Shown: positions 51,483-60,665 of the stretch, in pieces
How the letters are laid out: every line of letters starts with the position of its first letter
How positions within the stretch are numbered: the stretch's first letter is position 1
Assembly: GCA_034506175.1 (NCBI GenBank)
Contig: JAPDQB010000022.1
Span: 31,770-95,769, forward strand
Length of the DNA stretch: 64,000 nt
Direction of reading: 5' to 3'
Source of the DNA: a candidate division KSB1 bacterium
GTDB lineage: Bacteria > Zhuqueibacterota > Zhuqueibacteria > Zhuqueibacterales > Zhuqueibacteraceae
Program-made: the position numbers and the translations under genes
Notes under the pieces: generated by a model
The model's input: only the letters and a program-made list of their open reading frames with translations
What the model was told of the DNA's origin: nothing
Databases searched by the model: none

Positions 51483-52406
51483 TCATCTCCGCGTGAAAGT
51501 GAAATCAAGGCTTTTGCTTTCGGCCTCGGTTATTTTGACGGTTTGGACTTGCGTACCAAACACTTCATGCCAAGCTTCGATCACATACTCCCCGGCCGGC
51601 AGCGCCGGCAACGCGTAGCGGCCCGCCGTATCCGTCACCGCATAAAACGGATGATCGACCACACCGGCATACGCACTCATCCACGGATGCACGTTGCAAT
51701 GAAACGGTATCATCACCTCGGCGCGGTCGAACCGGCGCGTCTTCACTTTTTCGACCTTCGACATGCCGAGATTGAACGCCTTGTTCTTTTTCGCCGAGGC
51801 GTGAACATTGTGAAACGTCGGATCGCTGTTGAGAATCTTCAGCGTTTGCCCGACTTGAATGCCGAACACGTGCGGCGAGTAACGGCAACCACGCTGGTCC
51901 AAAATCACCGGCGCCCTCGTCCCGGCTTTCCTTATAAAAAAAGATATTAAGGAATCGGGAAACCCCGTTTTGACATACACGAACACATTTGCCAGCCCGA
52001 ACTTTTCTGCGGAAATTTGCGAAGAACTGTCGGGGCCGTAATCCAGCAGGATTTCTTCCGAGTACGCCGGATTTCCTTCTGCCGTGGCGCAGGCCGCGTC
52101 CTGGTTCATGTGGATCAGTTTCCGCACCGGCGCCTCGCCTTGAAAGAACGCCCGGCCGGCAATTTGACTGGCAAATTTTTTTTCAGCAGAATCTGCGGGC
52201 TGCGTCATCAGTTGCTGCGGCGTGGCCTCCGGCTTGTCGGTTTGTTCGTTGGAATTGCATCCAAAGAAAAGGCACGACGCGGAGATCAGGATGAACCAAA
52301 ATCCCGAATCTCCTTTATAGTGTATATCGAGAAATCGGGAGGTGGCGCGGCCACGCAAGAACAAAGCTCTGCTCCAGACGGCTGTCGTAAATTTTTGCAA
52401 CAACAA
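51483..52406 (-). CDS. Cupredoxin-like lipoprotein with carboxypeptidase-type domain
   Basis: 307 residues as drawn. A hydrophobic stretch ends LFFGC (Cys-50), a likely lipobox. The centre is a plastocyanin-like domain (about 165-250) with ILNSDPTFHNVHA (His-199) and PFHCNVHPWM (Cys-237, His-240, Met-243) as the probable type 1 copper site. The C-terminus (about 255-303) is a carboxypeptidase regulatory-like strand domain (GRYALPALPAGEYVIEAW). Its place before coxB suggests electron or copper delivery to the oxidase. No ATG lies upstream of the signal; the frame opens with TTG codons, so the start is uncertain. Two palindromic elements interrupt it (51921-51959 and 52303-52339). Confidence 0.75.
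   Translation of the reverse strand: MLLQKFTTAVWSRALFLRGRATSRFLDIHYKGDSGFWFILISASCLFFGCNSNEQTDKPEATPQQLMTQPADSAEKKFASQIAGRAFFQGEAPVRKLIHMNQDAACATAEGNPAYSEEILLDYGPDSSSQISAEKFGLANVFVYVKTGFPDSLISFFIRKAGTRAPVILDQRGCRYSPHVFGIQVGQTLKILNSDPTFHNVHASAKKNKAFNLGMSKVEKVKTRRFDRAEVMIPFHCNVHPWMSAYAGVVDHPFYAVTDTAGRYALPALPAGEYVIEAWHEVFGTQVQTVKITEAESKSLDFTFTRR
51921..51959 (-). repeat. 39-bp palindromic element inside the cupredoxin gene
   Basis: CCCGATTCCTTA and TAAGGAAAGCCGGG pair at the ends around a T-rich loop. It is exactly 39 bp and adds 13 codons (DSLISFFIRKAGT) in frame between VFVYVKTG and RAPVILDQRG. The 37-bp element at 52303 has the same ends and layout. Confidence 0.7.
52303..52339 (-). repeat. 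37-bp palindromic element near the start of the cupredoxin gene
   Basis: CCCGATTTCTC and GAGATTCGGG pair around ATATACACTATAAAG. It resembles the 39-bp element at 51921-51959 (CCCGATT at one end, TATAA and AGGA near the other, CGGG at the end). It lies just before the lipoprotein signal, where a start codon would be expected. Confidence 0.65.
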
Positions 52407-52540
52407 CTTCTTGTGATTACGAGAAAGTAAATTTAATGCTCGGAAGCGGAAATGTCAAGAGGAAAATCGGGTTGCGGCGGGATATTATTGGGAGGTGGAA
52501 TGGTCGCCGTCTGTTGCGGCGTCGTGCTGGTGAATGCCGC

Positions 52541-52609
52541 TTACGAGCGCAGCAGCAAATAAATTCCCAAGCCCATCAGAATAAAAGGCAACAAAATCAA
52601 TTCCAGCAT
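52541..52609 (-). CDS. 22-residue hydrophobic peptide in the cox operon
   Basis: Minus strand, ATG at 52609 to TAA at 52541: MLELILLPFILMGLGIYLLL, then RS. It is almost all one membrane span with Glu-3 and Arg-21. A site GGGAGAAAAACC precedes the ATG at good distance. Very small one-span peptides stabilise several respiratory oxidases, so a role in assembly is possible, but this is inferred from position. It lies between the 89-residue protein and the cupredoxin gene, all on one strand. Confidence 0.55.
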   Translation of the reverse strand: MLELILLPFILMGLGIYLLLRS

Positions 52610-52660
52610 GGTTTTTCTCCCGTAAAGATCTGCCAATTTTACGAGAGAACGCCGGGGAAG

Positions 52661-52930
52661 TTACCTTTGCGGCGATTGGGTTGCCGTCTCCGGCGCGGCG
52701 ATAACAATATCACCCAAGTCGATGTCTTCCTCAACACCTTGGGCGGCTTTGGCCTCGGTTGCCGGAACCTTGTTCAAACCAGCATCGCGGCCGGCAAAAG
52801 CGGCTTGCGAAATGGCCGGCTTCGGTTGAAGGTCGGTGTCGCTCGAAGCATAGCTGGCGAGAAAAATGAACAGGCCGGAAACGGCAACAACAGCGGCGAA
52901 AATTGCGGCGAAAGAAAGACGGTTTGACAT
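52661..52930 (-). CDS. Small signal-anchored hypothetical protein, first in the cox operon
   Basis: 89 residues with a strong AGGAGG site six bases before the ATG. Residues 7-28 form one hydrophobic segment (FAAIFAAVVAVSGLFIFLAS), either signal peptide or anchor; the rest is acidic and Ala-rich (EEDIDLGDIVIAAPETATQS) and probably unstructured. I recognise no family. As the first gene of the oxidase run it may be a secreted accessory protein. Confidence 0.7.
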   Translation of the reverse strand: MSNRLSFAAIFAAVVAVSGLFIFLASYASSDTDLQPKPAISQAAFAGRDAGLNKVPATEAKAAQGVEEDIDLGDIVIAAPETATQSPQR

Positions 52931-52984
52931 GGCTCCTCCTGCTCGGTTGAAGACAGCGGTTCATGCACCCAAACATTTCATTGC

Positions 52985-53031
52985 AAAAAAAAACGCGCAT
53001 CAAGGAACTAATCCATCATTCCCTTGATGCG
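52985..53031 (-). terminator. Hairpin with T-run upstream of the cox operon
   Basis: On the minus strand GCGCATCAAGG pairs with CCTTGATGCGC (11 bp, perfect) around a 15-nt loop and is followed by nine T. It ends about 55 bp before the first gene of the oxidase group. It terminates upstream transcription or could serve as an attenuator of the operon; TTGACA lies directly before the stem. The stretch 53032-53323 shows no gene. Confidence 0.8.
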
Positions 53032-53323
53032 CCTTGTCAATCCTTTGAAATTTTCCACAGGTTGTTTCAGGCAGCTTCTTCCAAAAGCTGCGTCCAAAAG
53101 CCTTACGCTCTTTTCATCTACAAATTCGATGCCAGGCGGCGCCGTTTGAATAAAAAATCGTGCCGATCATTGTCGACCATCAATTTATCAAGCATTTAAC
53201 GCCAACGGCGGGCAGCCTAAAAACCGGCCGGGAACATAAAATTGTCTGGAGATGTCATAAAACTTTACAGCGCGTTGGAAAAATCCGTCACAGAATATAG
53301 CAAACTTTTCGCAGTGAACAGCT

Positions 53324-53703
53324 TCACGCCCGATGTGCGAACCAGTTCGCTTCCAGGCTGCGGCGCAGCAGGGCGCGCGCCCGATGCAGCATCACCCACA
53401 AATTGTTCGGCGTAACGTTGAGAATTACGCAAACTTCCTCGCTGTGCAGCATGTTGCGGACGTCCATGCCCGGATTGATGACCTGAACATCGTGGTTTCC
53501 GTTGCGCAAATAGGACGAAAGTCAATCGCCGGGGCGCTGATCGACCAGGCGTGGCAAAAATCCAAAATAATCTTGCGATCCGGTTGGTGGTTGAGCGCCT
53601 GCAATTCTTCCTTCCAAATTTGCAGGCTCTCGTCGGTGACCTTGCCTTCGATTTTATAAATGGCAAGCGAGAGATTTTCAAAAACTTTTTTGATGCGAAA
53701 CAT
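53324..53703 (-). pseudogene. Composite remnant: STAS-type gene joined to an ECF sigma C-terminus
   Basis: From the ATG at 53703 one frame gives MFRIKKVFENLSLAIYKIEG, KVTDESLQIW and KIILDFCHAWSISAPAIDF, a STAS-like anti-sigma-antagonist domain. After a one-base loss near 53520 the next frame continues SSYLRNGNHDVQVINPGMDV, RNMLHS, and then runs straight into EEVCVILNVTPNNLWVMLHR, ARALLRRSLEANWF, which is region 4 of an ECF sigma factor. So it contains a frameshift plus a fusion of two unrelated gene parts. It is not expected to be functional. Confidence 0.7.
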
Positions 53704-53783
53704 GGTACCTTGATTTTGCATATATAAAAAGTCAAACCCTGGCCTGCTGAGGGCTTTGGCAGGGCAGGCGCCGATCTTCCTTT

Positions 53784-53898
53784 AGTTGCTGAAACTTATC
53801 AGGTAGCGGTTTTGAGCATATTCAATCGGGGTAGCAGGTATCTTGATTTGGTTCTGGCTCAAGTATCACCAAAACCATGCCGGGAATTTTCAGCAACT
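53784..53898. mobile_element. 115-bp MITE-like element with imperfect terminal inverted repeats
   Basis: AGTTGCTGAAA opens the element at 53784 and its reverse complement closes it at 53888-53898. Pairing continues with mismatches for about 35 bp, including GGTTTTG on both arms. No coding potential. It lies between the STAS remnant and the AAA ATPase remnant. Confidence 0.55.
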
Positions 53899-53979
53899 GG
53901 GGAAGCCCCGCAAATTGCTCTTTTTAAAATTAGGATGATTTATGCAGCCGGGGTTTGGGTCGCAAATTCGTTTGGATAT

Positions 53980-54020
53980 TGCCAATATTTTGACACTTTG
54001 AAAAGGCAAAATATTTGGCA
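53980..54020 (+). promoter_or_regulatory. Inverted repeat upstream of the ATPase pseudogene
   Basis: TGCCAATATTTTG and CAAAATATTTGGCA pair over 13 bp with one bulged base, loop 14 nt. It lies 42 bp before the ATPase start, where an operator or leader hairpin would stand. Confidence 0.5.
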
Positions 54021-54062
54021 TCTCGGAAAATTGCCTTGCTTTTTGGAAACAGTGACGTTATA

Positions 54063-54864
54063 ATGCAACTGATTTTAAATCAATTTAATCCCTGGTGGCA
54101 GCGACGGCAAGTTCCTGTGCCTCTGCAGGGCCGGACGCGCCACTATCTTCAGACACTTTACGAGTCCCTGTCTTCACGGCAAATGACCTTTATTACCGGC
54201 TTGCGGCGCGTTGGCAAGACCACGTTGATTTTTCAGCTTATTGACCGGCTCATTCGCGAAAGACAGATCGACCCTTATCATCTTCTCTATTTTTCTTTTG
54301 ATGAAAGCCGTTTCAGTCTCGAAGAAATTCTCGCTTTCTACCAGACCCAGATTTTGCAGGATGACCTGCGGGCTTTTGAGCGGGTTTATATCTTTCTTGA
54401 CGAAATTCAAAAGCTTTCGCACTGGCCGGAGCAAGTTAAAATCCTGTACGATCAGCACCCCAACCTCAAAATCACCCTGTCAGGTTCGGCGAATATCATC
54501 ATGAAGGCCAAAAGCCGCGAGAGCTTGGCCGGCCGGTTTTTCGATTACGTTATCGATCCGTCTGCATATTTTTGCTCAACAACCCGGCATGTATCTGGAA
54601 TACAAAAATCTGGCGAGCGATCTGCAATTCGACCAGCGCACGATCATGAACTATCTCGGCGATTTGGAGTATTCTTTTCTTTTGCAAAAGCTGTACAATT
54701 ACTCCACCAATCTTTTATCGAGCGAAAAGAGGCTGAAGCGGGCGTATCTTTCCAACACCGGCTTCACGCATGCCTTGGCGGGCGAACTGAATTTCCCCCT
54801 GCTCATGGAACAATTTTGGGTCAACCTGCTCAAAGCCGTTTTTTTTTACCGCTCGCCGCAGTAG
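54063..54864 (+). pseudogene. Broken AAA ATPase of the DUF4143 type
   Basis: From the ATG at 54063 (MQLILNQFNPWWQRRQ) the frame holds Walker A GLRRVGKTTL (about 47-56), Walker B VYIFLDEIQKL and the sensor region KITLSGSANIIM. After RFFDYVIDPSAYF, near 54570, homology jumps to another frame (54589-54864): LEYKNLASDLQFDQRTIMNY, then LGDLEYSFLLQKLYN and LSNTGFTHAL, which is the start of the C-terminal domain. The middle part is missing and the end is truncated, so the gene is dead. Intact relatives are about 390-430 residues and are often mobile or linked to toxin-antitoxin regions. Confidence 0.85.
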
Positions 54865-54918
54865 GTTTGGAATGCGCCATATCGATTTCATTAAAAACAC
54901 CAGCGCGGCCAGCAACAA

Positions 54919-54946
54919 GCATCGAGCATCCAGCATCCAGCATCAA
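54919..54946 (-). repeat. GATGCTGGATGC repeat, third site
   Basis: AGCATCGAGCATCCAGCATC, then CAGCATCA, abuts the aminotransferase stop codon exactly as the copy at 32441-32467 abuts the nuoK stop. Both are followed by GTTCACC or AGTTCACC. Confidence 0.65.
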
Positions 54947-54948
54947 GT

Positions 54949-56196
54949 TCACCCAATCTCCCTCACCCATCCGAACGGATCATCGATCATTTGCAATTGA
55001 ATGCCAACAAACAAATCCCATAGTCGCCGGGTTTTGACATTGCTGCCTGGCGGGAAAGCTCGAAATCGGCCCTGATAATAAAGTTCATTGATCGGCGTGA
55101 TAATCGCAGCGTTGCCGGTGCAAAACGCCTCGGCAATGCGCTTCTCGTCCATGATTTCTTCAAGGTGCAGCGGCCGGATTTCGACGCGCCAGCCTTCGCT
55201 TTCGGCCAGCTTGATCAGCGAGTCGCAGGTGTTGCCAGGCAGAATCGAATCGGATTTCGGCACGACCAGGGCGCCGTCGGTGCTGATGGCGACGAAATTG
55301 GCGCCGGCAAATTCTTCGACATATTGGTTGTGAACCGCATCCAGATAGAGGACGTCGTGAAACGGCTCGTCGCTCACTTTAACGGGCCGGCCATCGATCC
55401 AATCGCAGCCGCGTTTGGCCAGCGCGCTGGGCAGCAAGCCCGAAACATAATTGCCGATGGCTTTGACGCTGCCGGTGCCGCCCGGGGCGGCGCGATGAAA
55501 TTGACTGGTGACGAGAATGCGGATGCCGTTCGCCGGCCAGTAAACATGCACCGGCGAGACAAAAACCATAAAGAGATGATCTTTCGCCGGTTTGACGCCA
55601 AGCTCCGGGCCGTGCCCGAACAGCAGCGGCCGGACGTACAGGCACTTGGGATCGCGCGTTTCCCACACCCAGTTCTCACGGCGAAACGGCGGAATAAATT
55701 CGCGATTCGCCAGCACGGTTTTCGTCACGGCCTCCAGGAACAGATCAACCGGCACTTTGGGCAGCAGCAGGCGGCTGGCGGTTTTTTGCATGCGTTTGGC
55801 GTTCATCTCCGGGCGAAAAAGCACGATGCGTTTTTTGGCGGAGATCATGGCCTTTGCGCCTTCAAACGTGGCCGGCGCATAATGCAGCGCGCAGGCGGCC
55901 GGGTGCAGCGAAAGATTCGTCAGGTCAAAGAGCGGGCCACCGGGCACGGCTTCCCAACCGGTTTCGGCGTAATCGTCCGAATAATATTTTTCCCATCCAA
56001 CGCGGAAGCAGGGTTCCGGCCAGTGGTCGTTTTTCTCCAAAGCACTGGTTTGGTGGCAGGCGAGATAAAACTTGTTGGTTTGATAAATATCGAAGCGGAG
56101 ATTTTCAAAATCAGGCTGTTCCAGCGCGCGAAACGGCAGCGGAATGGCTGGGGGGCGCGCGCCTTGGGTGGCAGGCGTTGCAACGATTGAGATCAT
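54949..56196 (-). CDS. ilvE: Branched-chain amino acid aminotransferase (IlvE, fold type IV)
   Basis: 415 residues from the ATG at 56196, preceded by GGAGGCGAATC. A PLP fold-type IV enzyme that makes or degrades Leu, Ile and Val with 2-oxoglutarate. Seen: ALHYAPATFEGAKAM (104-118), YVRPLLFGHGPELGVKPAKD, the cofactor Lys-245 in GTGSVKAIGNYVSGLLP, VEEFAGANFV and FCTGNAAIITPI. It is the longer, eukaryote-like class (about 360 residues) with an N-terminal extension of about 40. It stands alone between an ATPase remnant and a T9SS cargo gene. Confidence 0.93.
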   Translation of the reverse strand: MISIVATPATQGARPPAIPLPFRALEQPDFENLRFDIYQTNKFYLACHQTSALEKNDHWPEPCFRVGWEKYYSDDYAETGWEAVPGGPLFDLTNLSLHPAACALHYAPATFEGAKAMISAKKRIVLFRPEMNAKRMQKTASRLLLPKVPVDLFLEAVTKTVLANREFIPPFRRENWVWETRDPKCLYVRPLLFGHGPELGVKPAKDHLFMVFVSPVHVYWPANGIRILVTSQFHRAAPGGTGSVKAIGNYVSGLLPSALAKRGCDWIDGRPVKVSDEPFHDVLYLDAVHNQYVEEFAGANFVAISTDGALVVPKSDSILPGNTCDSLIKLAESEGWRVEIRPLHLEEIMDEKRIAEAFCTGNAAIITPINELYYQGRFRAFPPGSNVKTRRLWDLFVGIQLQMIDDPFGWVREIG

Positions 56197-56268
56197 GATT
56201 CGCCTCCAAAATAAAGTTACCAACCGGTCACTGGGAGTGGGCGGTCGGTTCATTTCTTCGACTGCTTT

Positions 56269-58362
56269 TTATTTTTGCAACATAACCGGCTGCGTCATCA
56301 CACGCCAATTGTCGTTCGCCAGGCGAAATTCAAGACGCAGAAAATACACGCCGCTGGCGGCCGGGCTGCCATTGACCAAACGCCCGTCCCAACGCAAGAT
56401 CGATTCTCCCGCCGGTAATTTGCCCTCGAGCAATTGCGCGACGTTTTGGCCAAGAACATTACAAATGTAAACGCGGGCTTCCACGCCTGCCGGGGCAGAG
56501 AACGGCCATTGCGCCTGCTGCCCGCGGTGAATCGGATTTGGATACGCCGGACGCAATGCAAATTCATTCGGCGGCGCTGCGTCGTTGTTCACCGATACGC
56601 CGGTTAAAGCGTCCACATAAATGACGATGGAAGCCGTCGGTTGTGAAGGTGAACGATATCGAAAAAACCAGAACAAACGATTTGGTGTGCCGGGCCTGGC
56701 AAACCCCAACACCGCCTCGATGATGGCATTGGGGTACATCTGCCGGAAGCTCGCGCCGCCAAGCAATTCCGCCGTCGGTCCGGTTTTGTCGGTGTCGAGC
56801 CAGCCGGCGGGAATCGGCATTTTGGGACCGTCGGTCACATTTTCCTGCACGGCAAGCTCGCCGAAAAGGGTGATAAACTGACGCAACGAATCTTTGCTGG
56901 TGGAGTGATAGACGAAAATCCACGCCAGCGCCGTGCCGTCGATGGGAGAAAATCCCGCTCCGGGCGGCGTGCCAACGAGAACGAGCTTGGCATCCGGCGT
57001 CCAGCGCAGCGCCGCGGTTTGGGCCACGGGCAAATTCGGCAGCGCCGAGGTCGCGCGCAAAATCGAAAGCGTTTTTCCCGTGCGCAGATCAAGCAAAATC
57101 GCGGCAAAGCGTCCGCTGGCGGCATCGGTGTATTGGATGAACCAACCCTGCTGCGGCTGGCGCGCGGTTTTTTTCAAGGACGTTTGTGATTCGCGCGGCT
57201 GAAATTTCTGGCGCAGACCGAAGCGCAAGGCTGATTCCCGACGCGCCGCCAATCCTTCGTCGCCGCCAAACTCAAAAGGCCCGGCAAATCCGAAAATTTC
57301 GGCATTGGGAAATTTTTGCAAAAAGTTTCTGCCCACCCGCGCTTGCGCCGTGTCCATCGCGACTTTGCTGTCGATCCAATCCGCCGGCAGCGGCAAATCC
57401 AGCGTGTCGCCTTCATCAAAAATCGGGAAGCAGATCACATCGCTGCCGCCAAAACCGAAATTTCTTTTGGTGGTCGGCGAATAGAAAAGATAGCCCCAAA
57501 ACGTCGATTTGCCGTCCACGCCCAAATTTCCTGCCGCCAGCGCCACCAACTGCGCATCGCTGCGCACGGCTTTGGCAATGTTCTCGATGGCGGGTGAATA
57601 AAGCTCGCGCGCGGTTTTTGGCGTGGGATTGCGCAGGGTGATGTTGATGCCGGACAAACTGCCGCCCGCCGGCAGCGTGAATGGATTCACCAATTTGTTG
57701 GCATCGGGATCATAACCGCCGATGGGATCGACGTTGCCGGGGTTGATTTGTCCGTCGAGATTCACATCTTTGATGCTCAACGCAAAATAACTGCCGCCGG
57801 GCAAAAACGGAATGGTGTAGCCGCCGTTGCTGTTGGCGATGGCAAAACCGACCGTCGCGCCCTCATCCAACGCGCTGAAGACGCCTACCACCGCGCCGTC
57901 GCCGCCGCCGGAATAACTGACCGTGCCGCTCACCGAGCCGCTTGGCAGCGCCGGCCCGGTCGAAAACGTTACCGTCGCCGCACGCGCCAGCGGCGTGCGC
58001 GAGGCATCGCGTGCGCCGAGGACCAAAAGCACATAACGCGTGTTGGCTTGCAGATTGAGATTTTGCAGGCGAATCGTGCGAAGATCGCTGCTGTATGTGA
58101 CCGTCGGATCGCTGAAGGCGGTGTCGGGATGCAGCTCGAAATTGACCGGCAGTTCCGTGTCTGAAAAACGAAAGCTCGTATCGAGAGCGGCGCTGAAGGT
58201 GATGCTGATGGCGGCGTTGGTGGGAACATTGAGGCTGCCATGCGCCGGCGAGATTGAAGCGACATTGAACTGCGCCCTGGCGGTTGAAGAAATGCCAGGA
58301 AAGATCAGGGCGGCAAGCACAATGAAAATGTTTTTGGCCGAAAAAATTTTCCTCTTAGCCAT
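56269..58362 (-). CDS. Secreted Ig-domain protein with T9SS sorting domain
   Basis: 697 residues from the ATG at 58362, seven bases after AAGGAG; two upstream Met codons are less likely. Signal peptide (about 1-31, ending STARAQ), then an SbsA-type Ig-like domain (about 32-137; SISPAHGSLNVPTNAAISIT), a carboxypeptidase-regulatory-like domain with a calcium-loop-like DVNLDGQINPGNVDP (about 205-220), a central region of unknown fold repeated once (FWGYLFYSPTTKRN and LAWIFVYHSTSKDS), and a T9SS type A sorting domain (about 610-697; LRPAYPNPIHRG, SGVYFLRLEF). It should be exported by T9SS. Function unknown. Confidence 0.85.
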   Translation of the reverse strand: MAKRKIFSAKNIFIVLAALIFPGISSTARAQFNVASISPAHGSLNVPTNAAISITFSAALDTSFRFSDTELPVNFELHPDTAFSDPTVTYSSDLRTIRLQNLNLQANTRYVLLVLGARDASRTPLARAATVTFSTGPALPSGSVSGTVSYSGGGDGAVVGVFSALDEGATVGFAIANSNGGYTIPFLPGGSYFALSIKDVNLDGQINPGNVDPIGGYDPDANKLVNPFTLPAGGSLSGINITLRNPTPKTARELYSPAIENIAKAVRSDAQLVALAAGNLGVDGKSTFWGYLFYSPTTKRNFGFGGSDVICFPIFDEGDTLDLPLPADWIDSKVAMDTAQARVGRNFLQKFPNAEIFGFAGPFEFGGDEGLAARRESALRFGLRQKFQPRESQTSLKKTARQPQQGWFIQYTDAASGRFAAILLDLRTGKTLSILRATSALPNLPVAQTAALRWTPDAKLVLVGTPPGAGFSPIDGTALAWIFVYHSTSKDSLRQFITLFGELAVQENVTDGPKMPIPAGWLDTDKTGPTAELLGGASFRQMYPNAIIEAVLGFARPGTPNRLFWFFRYRSPSQPTASIVIYVDALTGVSVNNDAAPPNEFALRPAYPNPIHRGQQAQWPFSAPAGVEARVYICNVLGQNVAQLLEGKLPAGESILRWDGRLVNGSPAASGVYFLRLEFRLANDNWRVMTQPVMLQK

Positions 58363-58509
58363 GACCATTCTCCTTGAATAACGTAACGCAGGCAAGCAGG
58401 AAGCTTGCGCTACAAAAAACTACGCGCTCGTGCCTGCCCTGCCGCAGGCCAGGGATAGTTTTTTCAGAGTAATTGTCATGTACGTTTGCACACCCATCAC
58501 GATGAAAAT

Positions 58510-58571
58510 GTAGCGCAGACATCTTGTCTGCATGCAGGCTGGAAGCCTGCGCTACGGCATTTTCGTGGTTA
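58510..58571 (-). repeat. Dispersed palindromic repeat (copy 2, inverted)
   Basis: GTAGCGCAGACATCTTGTCT through AGCCTGCGCTAC forms a long palindrome, with GTAGCGCAG at one end and CTGCGCTAC at the other, followed by GGCATTTTCGTGGTTA. It is the inverted version of 12977-13032. A related shorter piece stands at 58384-58420. The whole gap 58363-58739 contains only such repeats and no gene. Confidence 0.8.
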
Positions 58572-58739
58572 TCGTTAAAACTTAACCGTTTCACTCGAGG
58601 CTTTCTCCGGCTTAATGACGAACAAAGTTCGAGGTCTTGGCAGCCAATTTTTTAACAGCGTCATGAACCCCCGTCACTTCATGATTTTAGCTTTTTTGTC
58701 AAAATTGAAAGAGTTCGCCCTCCTTTCTTTTTTATCTTT

Positions 58740-60254
<1,515 letters not shown>

Positions 60255-60320
60255 CTTCGTTTTAAAATTTGCGACGAAAAGGCTGCGCCCGCAGGGGGAA
60301 CGGCAACGAAAAAAAGCTTT

Positions 60321-60662
60321 TTATTCTTTGAAGCTTTCTATCGCCTCGCTCTCATCATCGTAGGCCTCGATGACGTTGTCGAGCTTGGCGATCTTGATGA
60401 GGCCCAGCACCCGCGATTGCGGATTGACGAGCTTGACGCGGCCATTAAGCGGGCGCGCCTGGCGAATGCCGAACAAAATCGCGCCGAGGCCGGAACTGTC
60501 GGCAAACTCGACTTTGTCGAGATCGATCAGGATATTTTTGATACCCTGCTCGAGCATCACCAGCAAATGCGCTTTCAGCTCCGCCGCAATGACATTGTCG
60601 AGGCGGGCGTCCTGCAAGCGCAAAATGGTGACATCGTTTTTGGTGACGGTTTTGAAGTTCAT
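60321..60662 (-). CDS. STAS-domain anti-sigma factor antagonist
   Basis: 113 residues: a single STAS domain with VTILRLQDARLDNVIAAELK, NILIDLDKVEFADSSGLGAI (Ser-56 is the usual phosphorylation site) and the final helix IAKLDNVIEAYDDESEAI. Such proteins are phosphorylated by an anti-sigma kinase and release a sigma factor or control other partner proteins. No kinase is nearby. The ribosome binding site CGGAG lies inside the tail of the preceding MNT-HEPN gene, so the insertion of that gene respected the STAS start. The remaining gap to accC is 66 bp. Confidence 0.93.
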   Translation of the reverse strand: MNFKTVTKNDVTILRLQDARLDNVIAAELKAHLLVMLEQGIKNILIDLDKVEFADSSGLGAILFGIRQARPLNGRVKLVNPQSRVLGLIKIAKLDNVIEAYDDESEAIESFKE

Positions 60663-60665
60663 GAT

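Noticed and set aside
50700..51950. 416-residue plus-strand frame opposite coxB and the cupredoxin gene
   Set aside because: Antisense; both minus-strand genes carry complete copper-site motifs.
55165..56190. 341-residue plus-strand frame opposite the aminotransferase
   Set aside because: Antisense shadow of a gene with an intact PLP site.
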